Shown: in pieces, positions 37,430-46,422 of the stretch
How the letters are laid out: the number at the start of each line of letters is the position of its first letter
Numbering within the stretch: the stretch's first letter is position 1
NCBI GenBank assembly: GCA_049115815.1
Contig: JAGDZO010000021.1
Span: 62,001 to 126,000, forward strand
Length of the DNA stretch: 64,000 bases
Source of the DNA: Marinoscillum sp049115815
GTDB taxonomy: Bacteria; Bacteroidota; Bacteroidia; Cytophagales; Cyclobacteriaceae
Reading direction: 5' to 3'
Position numbers and translations under genes: made by a program
Notes under the pieces: model-generated
What the model was told of the DNA's origin: nothing
Seen by the model: the letters and a program-made list of their open reading frames with translations, nothing else
Database searches by the model: none

Positions 37430-38344
37430 ATGATTAAGCTAAACGTCAAAGACGAAACTTCAAGGCTAGAGGCAGTGGTCCTCGGCAGGGCTGAGAGTTT
37501 CGGTGGCACCCCCAAGTTGGCTGATGCATACGATCCCAAATCTATCGAACATATCAAAGCCGGAACATACCCCACGGAAGACGATATGATTGCAGAAATG
37601 GAATCATTTGATCGTGTCTTTCAGAAGCATGGCGTGCAGGTCTATAGACCCGAAGTGATTCAAGATTTGAATCAGATTTTTTCAAGAGATATAGCCTTTG
37701 TAATAGATGACTGTTTCTTCAAATCCAACATTCTGCCTGATCGCGAGCCTGAATTGGAGGCCATCAATTATCTAATAGATCAGATTGATCCTAAAAAGGT
37801 GATTATTCCTCCGCCAGACGTTCATATAGAAGGAGGGGATGTCATGCTTCATGGTGAATATTTATTTGTGGGGACGTATTATGGGGACGATTATGCTTCT
37901 TTCATTACTGCACGCACCAACCAAGAAGGAGTGGCATTTTTGGAGTCATTTTTCCCTGATAAGAAGGTGGTGGCTTTTGATTTGAATAAGTCCAATACCA
38001 TAGCCGAGGATAATGCGCTGCACTTGGATTGCTGTTTTCAGCCTGTAGGCAATGGTAAAGCCATCATTCACAAAGAAGGATTTCGCAGAGTAACGGATTA
38101 TGAGTTTTTGGTTGATCTGTTTGGGAAGGAAAACCTTTTTCATATCACCAAAAGGGAGATGTATTTGATGATGAGCAATGTCTTTTCTATAGCTCCAGAT
38201 GTAGTAGTATCCGAGCAGAATTTTACTCGCTTAAATGATTGGCTCAGGGCTCAGGGAATAACCGTTGAGGAGATTCCCTATGCAGAAATTGCCAAGCAGG
38301 AGGGGTTGTTGAGGTGTTCCACTTTGCCACTCAGAAGAATATGA
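37430..38344 (+). CDS. Amidinotransferase-fold hydrolase (dimethylarginine dimethylaminohydrolase / arginine deiminase-like)
   Basis: This 304-residue guanidino-modifying enzyme has a pentein fold. The visible active-site pieces are FSRDIAFVIDD (Arg/Asp), HIEGGDVML (Glu and Asp), ALHLDCCFQPV (catalytic His and Asp) and the nucleophile region LLRCSTLPLRR with Cys near residue 297. Homologues hydrolyse arginine, agmatine or methylarginine to citrulline-type products. The family is clear but the exact substrate is not. It overlaps the next gene by 4 bases (ATGA), so the two hydrolases are coupled. A decarboxylase of the arginine family lies divergently upstream. Confidence 0.85.
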   Translation: MIKLNVKDETSRLEAVVLGRAESFGGTPKLADAYDPKSIEHIKAGTYPTEDDMIAEMESFDRVFQKHGVQVYRPEVIQDLNQIFSRDIAFVIDDCFFKSNILPDREPELEAINYLIDQIDPKKVIIPPPDVHIEGGDVMLHGEYLFVGTYYGDDYASFITARTNQEGVAFLESFFPDKKVVAFDLNKSNTIAEDNALHLDCCFQPVGNGKAIIHKEGFRRVTDYEFLVDLFGKENLFHITKREMYLMMSNVFSIAPDVVVSEQNFTRLNDWLRAQGITVEEIPYAEIAKQEGLLRCSTLPLRRI

Positions 38345-39285
38345 GAAAGCAGGTGACAGACACACTCATGATGATTAGGCCTGCTTCCTTTCATTTGAAT
38401 GAAGAAACGGCTGTCAACAACTATTTCATGAGAGAAATAGAAGGAGCATCCTCTAATGCTATTCAGGAACAGGCGGTCAAGGAATTCGACGATTTTGTAG
38501 AGGTTTTGAGATCTGCGGGTATCATAGTTCATGTATTTCAGGACGTATTAGAAGAAGATACACCCGATTCCATATTCCCAAACAATTGGGTTAGTTTTCA
38601 TGACGAAGGTCGGCTCATCATCTATCCGATGTATGCGGAAAATAGGCGAAAGGAAAGGAAACTAAGGGTATACGAAGAACTGAGTGCGCATTTTGAGATT
38701 ACTGAGATCAATGATCAGCTGCTCCATTCTGAGAAAGAAGGGAAGTTCTTGGAGGCGACTGGTAGTTTGATTTTTGATTGCAAAAATAGAATCGCCTATG
38801 CAGCCATATCTGAACGTACACACCCAGACTTACTGGCAGAGTTTAGTGAAATGACTGGATACCGTGTAGTGAGCTTTGTAGCCAACCAAACGGTAGATAA
38901 TGAACGCAAACCAATCTATCATACCAACGTGATGATGTGTATTGGAGAAGAGTTTGCGTTGATTTGTGCGGATACCATAGATGATGAAAACACCCGAAAA
39001 GCTGTGCTTGACTCGCTTATCAACGGTGGAAAAGAAATTATTTTGATCTCAGAAGAACAAATGGAGCAATTTGCCGGCAACATGTTGCAGGTTAAAAATG
39101 TAAATAATGAGAGATTTGTGGTAATGTCTCAATCAGCGTTTGATTCGCTGAGCGAAGATCAAAAAGTGAGGTTGGGCAAACATGGCTCTCTTCTGTCCAG
39201 TCCTATACCAACTATAGAGACCTTGGGCGGGGGGAGTGCAAGATGTATGATGGCAGAAGTTTTTTTGCCAAAAAAAAGTAACTAA
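38341..39285 (+). CDS. ctlX: CtlX-type citrulline/arginine hydrolase (amidinotransferase fold)
   Basis: This 314-residue pentein-fold enzyme matches the citrulline-utilisation hydrolase group: LMMIRPASFHLNEETAVNN, DTPDSIFPNNWVSFHDEGRL (substrate-binding Asp and Asn), LEATGSLIFD, KPIYHTNVMMCIG (catalytic His) and LGGGSARCMMAEVFLP (nucleophile Cys). It is a paralogue, not a duplicate, of the preceding protein. I start it at 38341 because the ATG overlaps the upstream TGA; a TTG or similar start nine codons earlier would lie within the upstream gene. Together the pair would break down arginine/citrulline (inferred) right before arginyl-tRNA synthetase. Confidence 0.85.
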   Translation: MRKQVTDTLMMIRPASFHLNEETAVNNYFMREIEGASSNAIQEQAVKEFDDFVEVLRSAGIIVHVFQDVLEEDTPDSIFPNNWVSFHDEGRLIIYPMYAENRRKERKLRVYEELSAHFEITEINDQLLHSEKEGKFLEATGSLIFDCKNRIAYAAISERTHPDLLAEFSEMTGYRVVSFVANQTVDNERKPIYHTNVMMCIGEEFALICADTIDDENTRKAVLDSLINGGKEIILISEEQMEQFAGNMLQVKNVNNERFVVMSQSAFDSLSEDQKVRLGKHGSLLSSPIPTIETLGGGSARCMMAEVFLPKKSN

Positions 39286-39288
39286 GTA

Positions 39289-41076
39289 ATGAACTTGATT
39301 GAAGTAGAACTTAAGAAAGAAATTTCAAAAGCATTTAGTGCCATATTCGAATTGGAGTTTGACGAAGACTCCTTTTCGCTACAGCCAACAAGGAAGGAAT
39401 TTGAGGGTACGCATACCTTGGTGATGTTTCCCTATGCACGTCAGACTAAAAAGAGTCCTGAGGCCTCAGCTACTTCACTCGGAGAATACCTCAAGGCCAA
39501 CACTGATATAGTTGCGAATTATAATGTGGTGAAAGGGTTTCTGAACCTAGTAGTCAGTGATGATTCATGGATGCAGGCTCTTGCCGATGTACTTTCAACT
39601 CAGGATTTTGGACAATTACCGTCCAATGGAGAAAAAGTGATGGTGGAGTTTAGTTCGCCAAACACTAATAAGCCGCTTCACTTGGGTCATTTGAGGAATA
39701 ATTTTCTAGGTGATTCTGTCTCTAGGATATTGAGTGCCGCTGGCTATGAAGTGATGAAGGTCAATTTGATTAATGATAGGGGAATACATATCTGTAAGTC
39801 AATGCTCGCTTACCAGAAAATGGGTAATGGAGAAACACCCGAATCTGCAGGCATGAAAGGTGATCATTTGATAGGTAAGTACTACGTTTTATTTGACCAA
39901 GAGTATAAAAAGGAAATTAACCAACTGGTAGAATCAGGAACCAGTGAAGAAGAGGCAAAGAAGCAGGCGCCATTGATGTTGGCAGCTCAGGATATGCTCA
40001 GAAAATGGGAAGAGGGAGACGAGCAAGTAGTAGCACTATGGAAGCAAATGAACGCGTGGGTTTATGACGGATTCAATCAGACCTATGATACCATGGGCAT
40101 CTCTTTTGATAAGGTTTATTATGAATCCGAAACTTACCTACTAGGAAAGGATGTAGTCCAAGAAGGGTTATCCAAAAATGTCTTTTTCACTAAGGAAGAT
40201 GGTTCGGTATGGGTGGATCTCTCTGCTGAGAAGCTTGACCAAAAGCTCGTTCAGAGAGGTGATGGTACATCCGTTTACATCACCCAAGACATTGGTACAT
40301 GTGAGCTGAAGTACAATGACTTCTCCTTTGACAAGTCAGTTTATGTGGTGGGAAATGAGCAGGATTATCATTTCAAGGTGCTTTTTTCAATTATGGGCAA
40401 AATGAACCGTCCTTATGCGGGTGGGCTGTTTCACCTCTCTTATGGTATGGTTGATTTGCCATCTGGCAAGATGAAATCTCGAGAAGGCACCGTGGTGGAT
40501 GCTGATGATCTCATGCAAGAGATGTTTGACACTGCCAAAAGACAAACGCAAGAACTTGGAAAAATTGAGGGGCTCACAGAGCAAGAAGCTGAGGACTTGT
40601 ATAAGACCCTTGGCTTGGGCGCTGTGAAATACTTTCTGATGAAGGTAGACCCTAAAAAGAGGATGCTCTTTGATCCGCAGGAGTCGATTGAATTCCAGGG
40701 ACATACAGGGCCTTTTATTCAATATACGCATGCAAGAATCGCTGCTATCCTCCGAAGAGCAAGAACCTTGGAAGTAGGAATGGATTATGCGCTGAATGGA
40801 TATGAACTGCATAACAGAGAGCGCGAATTGGTATTTAAACTCACAGAGTTTCCTAAGACTGTTTCGGCAGCAGCCAAGGAGTATTCTCCTGCGCTCATAG
40901 CTCAGTATGTCTATGATCTAGCCAAGGAGTACAATGGCTTCTATCAGGAGGTGCCTATTTTCAATGAAGAAGATCAGGAGGTAGTGAAATTGAGGTTGGC
41001 CATATCTAAATCAGTGGCGCAGGTGATTAATAAATCGATGGGGCTACTTGGTGTGGCGGTACCTGAAAGAATGTAA
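39289..41076 (+). CDS. argS: Arginyl-tRNA synthetase
   Basis: This 595-residue class I aminoacyl-tRNA synthetase charges tRNA-Arg with arginine. The N-terminal additional domain (about 1-110) precedes the catalytic domain with a HIGH-type motif NKPLHLGHLRNNFLGDS, the KMSKS counterpart GKMKSREGTVVDADDL, and the C-terminal DALR anticodon-binding domain (about 470-595; IQYTHARIAAILRRA, EYNGFYQEVPI). Length and domains are standard. It starts 3 bases after ctlX and overlaps menA by one base (TAATG). Confidence 0.96.
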   Translation: MNLIEVELKKEISKAFSAIFELEFDEDSFSLQPTRKEFEGTHTLVMFPYARQTKKSPEASATSLGEYLKANTDIVANYNVVKGFLNLVVSDDSWMQALADVLSTQDFGQLPSNGEKVMVEFSSPNTNKPLHLGHLRNNFLGDSVSRILSAAGYEVMKVNLINDRGIHICKSMLAYQKMGNGETPESAGMKGDHLIGKYYVLFDQEYKKEINQLVESGTSEEEAKKQAPLMLAAQDMLRKWEEGDEQVVALWKQMNAWVYDGFNQTYDTMGISFDKVYYESETYLLGKDVVQEGLSKNVFFTKEDGSVWVDLSAEKLDQKLVQRGDGTSVYITQDIGTCELKYNDFSFDKSVYVVGNEQDYHFKVLFSIMGKMNRPYAGGLFHLSYGMVDLPSGKMKSREGTVVDADDLMQEMFDTAKRQTQELGKIEGLTEQEAEDLYKTLGLGAVKYFLMKVDPKKRMLFDPQESIEFQGHTGPFIQYTHARIAAILRRARTLEVGMDYALNGYELHNRERELVFKLTEFPKTVSAAAKEYSPALIAQYVYDLAKEYNGFYQEVPIFNEEDQEVVKLRLAISKSVAQVINKSMGLLGVAVPERM

Positions 41077-41984
41077 TGATGGCCAATTTTAAAATTTGGC
41101 TACAGGCATTTAGGCTCAGGACACTGCCATTGGCTTTTTCATCCATCTTGATGGGGGCGTTTCTGGCTGAGAAGTTCGGAGTTTTCAGGATCGATATTCT
41201 TATCTGGAGTTTGCTTACTACTTTGTTTTTGCAGGTACTCTCCAATCTAGCCAACGACTATGGTGATGCTACTTCTGGGGTAGATGGAGAGCAACGCACA
41301 GGCCCTAAGCGCACCGTGTCAGAGGGTTTGATTTCTCTTCAATCAATGAAAAGGGCTTTATTTATTACCTCCATTTTGTCATTCTGCTCTGGCTCGTGGC
41401 TTATCTGGATTGCATTTGGTGATCAATTGCCGGAGGTAGTAATATTTCTGTTGCTTGGCCTAGGGGCGATAGGTGCTGCTATCAAGTATACCGTAGGAAA
41501 AAGCCCGTATGGATATTCTGGATTTGGTGACTTGTTTGTTTTGCTGTTTTTTGGCCTTGTTGGGGTATGCGGTAGTTTTTATTTGTATTCCGGATACTTA
41601 GATGCGGACATTCTACTGCCTGCGATAAGCTGTGGCCTACTCGCAGTTGGAGTGCTGAATGTGAATAATATTCGTGATATCGAATCAGATCAGGCTTCTG
41701 GAAAGTACAGCATTCCTGTACGGATCGGACGAAAGAATGCCATTCTGTATCATAAGTTTCTGCTGATCACACCTATGCTGCTAAGCGTAGTTTATGTATT
41801 CATCTCTCAGCCTTCATGGTCATCCTACTTATTTCTTTTGGTTAGCCCAATGCTGTACTTCAACATAAGGGCAGTACAGAAAAAGGACAAAGCAAGAGAG
41901 CTTGATCCTTACTTGAAACAATTGGCGCTGAGCACCCTAATCTATGTTTTGCTTTTCGGTATTGGACAAATTCTTTCCCTCTAG
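41076..41984 (+). CDS. menA: 1,4-dihydroxy-2-naphthoate polyprenyltransferase
   Basis: This 302-residue UbiA-family membrane enzyme attaches the polyprenyl side chain to dihydroxynaphthoate in menaquinone synthesis. Both Asp-rich motifs are present: NLANDYGDATSGVD (NDxxDxxxD) and NNIRDIESDQASGK (DxxxD), with about eight TM helices. Menaquinone is the usual respiratory quinone in this phylum. It is translationally coupled to argS (TAATG overlap); a second ATG immediately follows the first. It is isolated from other men genes. Confidence 0.95.
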   Translation: MMANFKIWLQAFRLRTLPLAFSSILMGAFLAEKFGVFRIDILIWSLLTTLFLQVLSNLANDYGDATSGVDGEQRTGPKRTVSEGLISLQSMKRALFITSILSFCSGSWLIWIAFGDQLPEVVIFLLLGLGAIGAAIKYTVGKSPYGYSGFGDLFVLLFFGLVGVCGSFYLYSGYLDADILLPAISCGLLAVGVLNVNNIRDIESDQASGKYSIPVRIGRKNAILYHKFLLITPMLLSVVYVFISQPSWSSYLFLLVSPMLYFNIRAVQKKDKARELDPYLKQLALSTLIYVLLFGIGQILSL

Positions 41985-41993
41985 AATTAAATA

Positions 41994-42020
41994 TTGATAG
42001 CGAAGTTTTCGTTAACTTAG
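41994..42020 (+). promoter_or_regulatory. Candidate promoter of the universal stress protein gene
   Basis: TTG at 41994 and TAACTTAG at 42013 (one mismatch to TAnnTTTG) are separated by 16 bases, 31 bases upstream of the ATG. Confidence 0.35.
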
Positions 42021-42051
42021 AAGTCTAACAATTAACGCAAAATAATCAGCC

Positions 42052-42906
42052 ATGAATAAGATATTAGTCCCTTACGATTTTTCTGAAATAGCTACACATG
42101 CACTCAATTTCGCAGCAGATTTGGCTCGCAATGCCGATGGGTGTGGAGTCACATTGATCAATGTAATAGAGCAGCCTACTCCAAGTACCTTCAAAACCAT
42201 GGGTATCGTTGGTAGCGATCCAATGGAGAATCTTTACATCAAGAAATTGATAGAGTCTGTCAAAGCCAAGATGGAAGAGATCATGGGTAACTCTGATTTC
42301 AATGACATCAAGCTTAGCTACAAGATAGTGTTGGGTCAGCCATTTCATGAGATCACAGAAGAAATCAAAACCGAGTCAATCGACCTAGTCGTAATGGGTA
42401 CATCTGGATCTTCCGGAGCGGAAGAGTTTCTGGTAGGATCTAATGCCGAGCGTATGGTGAGGTATTCTAAATGCCCTGTCATCACCATTAGCGAACCTAA
42501 GAAAGTTGCAGATATTCATAGCATGGTTTTCGCTTCCAACTTTTTGGATTTGACTGTTGAATTTGTGAATTACGTGAAGGCCCTTCAAGCCATACTAAAG
42601 GCCAAGATACATTTGGTGGTAATTAACACGCCAGCAGGATTCAATACAACAAGACATGATCTGAACTTGCTGGATAAAGCCATTAAGGATAATATGATAA
42701 CGAACTGCGAAACGCATATCTACAACTATCCAAATGAGGAAGACGGTGTATTGGCATTCGCTGAAGATATCAATGCGGATTTGATAGCCATCGGTACACG
42801 ACAGAAAAAGGGAGTAGGTCATTTCTTAAGTGGCAGTATAGCTGAAGATGTGGTCAACCACGCCAAAGTGCCGGTTTGGACTTTTGGTCTCGAACAGGCT
42901 CAATAA
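42052..42906 (+). CDS. Tandem universal stress protein (two UspA domains)
   Basis: This 284-residue cytoplasmic protein comprises two UspA domains (about 1-145 and 150-284). Each shows the ATP-binding signature: GTSGSSGAEEFLVGSNAERM followed by SKCPVITI, and GTRQKKGVGHFLSGSIAEDV followed by AKVPVW. The first opens with ILVPYDFSEIATHALNFAADLA. Such proteins respond to starvation and oxidative stress; the partner is unknown. The gene has its own promoter-like region and a strong terminator right after it, so it is monocistronic. Confidence 0.94.
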   Translation: MNKILVPYDFSEIATHALNFAADLARNADGCGVTLINVIEQPTPSTFKTMGIVGSDPMENLYIKKLIESVKAKMEEIMGNSDFNDIKLSYKIVLGQPFHEITEEIKTESIDLVVMGTSGSSGAEEFLVGSNAERMVRYSKCPVITISEPKKVADIHSMVFASNFLDLTVEFVNYVKALQAILKAKIHLVVINTPAGFNTTRHDLNLLDKAIKDNMITNCETHIYNYPNEEDGVLAFAEDINADLIAIGTRQKKGVGHFLSGSIAEDVVNHAKVPVWTFGLEQAQ

Positions 42907-42911
42907 TATCC

Positions 42912-42944
42912 AACCCCTGACAGATTAAAAGTCAGGGGTTTTTT
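42912..42944 (+). terminator. Intrinsic terminator after the universal stress protein gene
   Basis: AACCCCTGAC (42912-42921) and GTCAGGGGTT (42931-42940) form a perfect 10-bp stem around a 9-base loop, followed by six T residues. It starts 6 bases past the stop codon and separates this gene from the his cluster. Confidence 0.88.
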
Positions 42945-43104
42945 AATGCCTTGTTGTTTGATTTTCAACAATCAGTTATAGATTTGCTGCATGAATACAG
43001 CACTACATCATCCCCATCATTGTATCTGAGACTCAAGCCCAGAGTTATCAAACAATTAGTGCGTTTATTCATTATACAAATTCAATTTTACCATAATCCG
43101 ACTC

Positions 43105-43962
43105 ATGTCAAATCTCAAAGTAGCCATCCAGAAATCTGGTAGATTAAGCGAAGATTCACTCAAACTTTTCAAGGAGTGCGGCATCAAATTCAACAATGGC
43201 GCGAAAAAACTAAAGGCTAATTCTTACAATTTTCCAATCGAATTTTTGTTCCTCAGGGATGATGATATCCCAGGTTATGTGGAAGATGGAATAGCTGATA
43301 TTGGTATAGTAGGGCAGAATGTTCACGAAGAATACTTGAGAGATGCAGAGGTGGTCAAGTATCTTGGGTTTTCCAAGTGCCGACTATGTCTGGCTGTGCC
43401 TAGAGAGGTTGATTACCCTGGATTGCAGTTTTTTCAGGGCAAGAGCATAGCTACTTCATACCCTAATATTCTAAAAAAATATCTGGATCAGGAAGGAATC
43501 CAAGCTGATGTGCATATGATCAGTGGATCAGTAGAGATAGCGCCTGGGATTGGGCTCGGCGAAGGTATTTGTGATATCGTAAGCTCGGGCAGCACACTGC
43601 TGAGCAATGGACTCAAGGAGGTAGAAACGGTGATGAAGTCAGAGGCGGTCATGATAGCCAATCGTAACATGGACCCTGCGCAAAAGGAGATTCTTGACCA
43701 GTTGTTGTTTAGAATCAATTCTGTATTGGTTGGTAAAAACAACAAATACGTGCTTCTCAATGCACCGAATGAAAAGCTCGATACGATTATAAGTTTGCTT
43801 CCCGGGATGAGGAGTCCTACTGTATTGCCATTGGCTCAAGATGGTTGGAGCAGCATTCACTCAGTGATCAATGAAGATGATTTCTGGGGGAATATAGAAA
43901 AGTTAAGAGGTGCTGGAGCGGAAGGTATCTTGGTAGTACCGATAGAAAAGATGATCCAATGA
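43105..43962 (+). CDS. hisG: ATP phosphoribosyltransferase (long form)
   Basis: This 285-residue enzyme starts histidine synthesis by joining ATP and PRPP. The catalytic lobes show VAIQKSGRLSEDSLKLFKECG, ADIGIVGQNVHEE and the PRPP loop GICDIVSSGSTLLSNGL. The C-terminal ACT-like regulatory domain (about 210-285; LPGMRSPTVLPL, HSVINEDDFW) marks the long, histidine-inhibited hexameric HisG that needs no HisZ. It is the first gene of the his cluster and overlaps hisD by 4 bases (ATGA). I saw no his-leader peptide or T-box in the 43 kb intergenic segment. Confidence 0.96.
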   Translation: MSNLKVAIQKSGRLSEDSLKLFKECGIKFNNGAKKLKANSYNFPIEFLFLRDDDIPGYVEDGIADIGIVGQNVHEEYLRDAEVVKYLGFSKCRLCLAVPREVDYPGLQFFQGKSIATSYPNILKKYLDQEGIQADVHMISGSVEIAPGIGLGEGICDIVSSGSTLLSNGLKEVETVMKSEAVMIANRNMDPAQKEILDQLLFRINSVLVGKNNKYVLLNAPNEKLDTIISLLPGMRSPTVLPLAQDGWSSIHSVINEDDFWGNIEKLRGAGAEGILVVPIEKMIQ

Positions 43963-45317
43963 TCCCGATCTACGAAAACCTAGCGCCTGAGGATTTAGCC
44001 AACGTGCTACAGCGTCCATCATTTGATTTTTCGAAAATCGAAAAGGTGGTAGCTCCGATTCTTGATAAGGTACGCCGAGGAGGAGATAAGGCACTTAAGA
44101 AGTTAGCTTTAGAGTACGATCATGTAGAGTTGGATGATCTATGGGTCAGTGATGAAGAATTTGAATCGGCAGATGAGGAGGTGCCTGCTACGCTCAAGGA
44201 GGCTATTCAGATCGCTTTTGACAATGTTAAGAAGTTTCATCAAGCGCAGCAGCAGTCTGCTTTGGTGATGGAGGTGATGCCTGGAGTAGTATGTAGTAGG
44301 CGTTCTGTGCCTATTCAGAAAGTAGGATTGTATGTGCCTGGAGGCTCTGCTCCACTATTCTCAACAGTACTTATGTTGGCTGCACCTGCCAAAATAGCAG
44401 GATGTGATGAAGTGATCATTTCTTCACCGACCAATAGACTGGGTAAAATCAACCCTGTTGTGCTCTACACGGCGAAGCTAGTAGGCGTATCTCGAGTATT
44501 GAAATTGGGTGGGTCTCAGGCAATAGCAGCAATGGCCTACGGTACAGAGTCTGTACCCAAGGTAGATAAGATATTCGGTCCTGGAAATCAATATGTAACT
44601 GTAGCCAAGCAAATGCTAGCTAAAGACCGTGTGGCTATAGATATGCCTGCCGGACCTTCTGAGGTAATGGTAGTGGTAGATAAACATTCCAACGCTGCCT
44701 ATGCAGCGTCAGATCTTTTGGCCCAGGCCGAACACGGCCCTGATAGCCAGGTCATATTACTCTCCACTAGCAAGAGCATTGCGAAAGCGATCAACGAAGA
44801 GATCAATAGTCAGTTGGAAGTGTTGAGTAGAAAGGAAATAGCAAAAGTAGCACTAGGTCAAAGTAGTATTATAATCGTAGAGGACAAGAAAGAAGCGCTT
44901 AAGATCATCAATGAATATGGTCCGGAGCACCTGATAATCAGTACGGCCAAAGCAGAAAAACTTGCTGAAAAGGTATCCAATGCTGGATCTGTATTTGTCG
45001 GTGAATACACTCCTGAGTCTGCCGGAGATTATGCTTCGGGAACCAATCATACCTTACCTACGAACGGTTGGGCAAGATCATTCAGCGGCGTGTCGTTAGA
45101 CAGTTTTGTCAAAAAAATCACCTATCAGCGAATCACCGAAGAGGGACTGCTATTATTAGGGCCTACTATAGAGCGAATGGCCGAAGCAGAGCTCCTTGAT
45201 GGGCACAAAAATGCCGTAACTATACGGCTCAAAAAACTCAGAGAAGATGGCATTACTAAAAAATCTGATAAGGACTCACCTACAGGAGGTGACAGCCTAC
45301 TCTTCAGCAAGGGATGA
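43959..45317 (+). CDS. hisD: Histidinol dehydrogenase
   Basis: This 452-residue zinc enzyme performs the last two oxidations from L-histidinol to L-histidine. Visible motifs are GLYVPGGSAPLFSTVLMLA, GGSQAIAAMAYGTESVPKV, DMPAGPSEVMVVVD, the catalytic Glu-His in YGPEHLII, and the C-terminal metal-binding region GTNHTLPTNGWA. The core family ends at about IRLKKLRE. The last 24 residues, rich in Lys, Asp and Ser, are read from sequence that also encodes the N-terminus of HisC, a 71-base overlap. Confidence 0.95.
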   Translation: MIPIYENLAPEDLANVLQRPSFDFSKIEKVVAPILDKVRRGGDKALKKLALEYDHVELDDLWVSDEEFESADEEVPATLKEAIQIAFDNVKKFHQAQQQSALVMEVMPGVVCSRRSVPIQKVGLYVPGGSAPLFSTVLMLAAPAKIAGCDEVIISSPTNRLGKINPVVLYTAKLVGVSRVLKLGGSQAIAAMAYGTESVPKVDKIFGPGNQYVTVAKQMLAKDRVAIDMPAGPSEVMVVVDKHSNAAYAASDLLAQAEHGPDSQVILLSTSKSIAKAINEEINSQLEVLSRKEIAKVALGQSSIIIVEDKKEALKIINEYGPEHLIISTAKAEKLAEKVSNAGSVFVGEYTPESAGDYASGTNHTLPTNGWARSFSGVSLDSFVKKITYQRITEEGLLLLGPTIERMAEAELLDGHKNAVTIRLKKLREDGITKKSDKDSPTGGDSLLFSKG

Positions 45318-46290
45318 ATTTGAAGGTGAGGCTGAGGTGTATCTTGATGCGAATGAAAACGCTCTAGGGTCCACCACAGCAGAGCAATATCACCGATATC
45401 CAGACCCTCATCATACTGCGCTGAAAAAGAAATGGGCAGAACTAAGAGGTGTCGATGAAAATAGGATCTTTTTTGGTAATGGCAGTGATGAACCCATTGA
45501 TTTACTGATTCGGCTTTTTTGTGAACCTCATAAAGATCACATCATCACCATGCCGCCAACTTATGGCATGTATAAAGTGAGTGCTAAGGTAAATGCTGTA
45601 GACAATGTAGAGGTTCCTTTGACACCCCGATTTCAAGTGGACTATAACGAGTTGAAAGAGCACTGGAATGGTAGCTCCAAGATCTTGTTTCTTTGCTCGC
45701 CTAATAATCCTACTGGCAATGCGCTAAAGAAGGAGAATATTATTAATATCCTTAAAAATTTCCCAGGGATTGTGGTGATTGATGAGGCATACATTGATTT
45801 CTCTATAGATCAAAGTTGGGTAAGCGAATTGGAAAATTATCCTAAGCTTGTGATTCTCCAAACACTAAGTAAGTCATGGGGCATGGCAGGCATCAGGGTA
45901 GGAGTGGCGATGGGAGATCCTTTTGTGATCGCAATGCTTGAAAAAATCAAACCTCCTTACAATATCAGTCAGGTCAATCAGCAATTGGCGCTTGAGGCCT
46001 TGCAAAACGAGCAAGAAATGAAGGCTCGAGTAGGGACACTGCTAGTGGAGCGAGATCGAATGTTGCAAGACTTAAACGGTATCGCTCAAGTAGAAAAAAT
46101 TCATGTTAGTCATGGTAATTTCCTTTTGGTAAGAATGAAAGACGCAGAAGAAGTGTTTCATTATCTGACCCAACATGGCGTGATAGTCCGAAACAGAACC
46201 AAGGAGCTGCACTGTCAAGGATGCCTTCGAATAACCGTAGGGACTAAAGAAGAAAATGATAGATTGATTAATTTGCTTACAGGGTATTAG
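45247..46290 (+). CDS. hisC: Histidinol-phosphate aminotransferase
   Basis: This 347-residue fold-type I PLP enzyme converts imidazole-acetol phosphate to histidinol phosphate. Motifs are YLDANENALGS, RIFFGNGSDEPIDLL, LCSPNNPTGNAL, VVIDEAYIDFS and the PLP lysine in LQTLSKSWGMAGIRVG. The start at 45247 (MALLKNLIRTHL) gives the expected HisC N-terminus and forces a 71-base overlap with hisD. The stop codon at 46288-46290 is itself the start of an octamer repeat array. Confidence 0.95.
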   Translation: MALLKNLIRTHLQEVTAYSSARDEFEGEAEVYLDANENALGSTTAEQYHRYPDPHHTALKKKWAELRGVDENRIFFGNGSDEPIDLLIRLFCEPHKDHIITMPPTYGMYKVSAKVNAVDNVEVPLTPRFQVDYNELKEHWNGSSKILFLCSPNNPTGNALKKENIINILKNFPGIVVIDEAYIDFSIDQSWVSELENYPKLVILQTLSKSWGMAGIRVGVAMGDPFVIAMLEKIKPPYNISQVNQQLALEALQNEQEMKARVGTLLVERDRMLQDLNGIAQVEKIHVSHGNFLLVRMKDAEEVFHYLTQHGVIVRNRTKELHCQGCLRITVGTKEENDRLINLLTGY

Positions 46291-46314
46291 GTTTTTGGGA
46301 CTTAGATAATTGGG
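46287..46314 (+). repeat. Left octamer array at the hisC stop codon
   Basis: Four units of the TTRGGNNN type start at 46287, 46295, 46302 and 46310 (spacing 8, 7, 8). The first unit contains the hisC TAG stop. It faces an oppositely oriented array at 46423-46470. Confidence 0.6.
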
Positions 46315-46392
46315 TTTTCTCTAACCGTTCCTAATTATTAAGACACTTTATTTCTTAATGGATTTTTTAATTAATGAAAAGAAATAATATTG

Positions 46393-46420
46393 AGCCAACA
46401 GCCAACAGCCAACAGCCAAC
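46393..46420 (+). repeat. Perfect heptamer tandem repeat, AGCCAAC x4
   Basis: Four identical AGCCAAC copies start at 46393, 46400, 46407 and 46414, immediately followed (after 2 bases) by the octamer array. Copy number could vary by slippage. No reverse-complement partner array is present on the hisC side. Confidence 0.9.
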
Positions 46421-46422
46421 AG

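Noticed and set aside
40387..40812. A 141-codon minus-strand frame inside argS
   Set aside because: argS is complete and conserved across the whole interval; the antisense frame shows no recognisable protein.
42951..43142. A 63-codon frame between the stress protein terminator and hisG, as a possible his leader peptide
   Set aside because: It has no His run, overlaps the hisG start out of frame and shows no attenuator hairpin.
45284..45292. A perfect Shine-Dalgarno-like AGGAGGTGA inside the hisD/hisC overlap
   Set aside because: It encodes conserved HisC residues (QEV) and the only ATG after it is 21 bases away and out of frame with HisC, so it is best explained as coding sequence.
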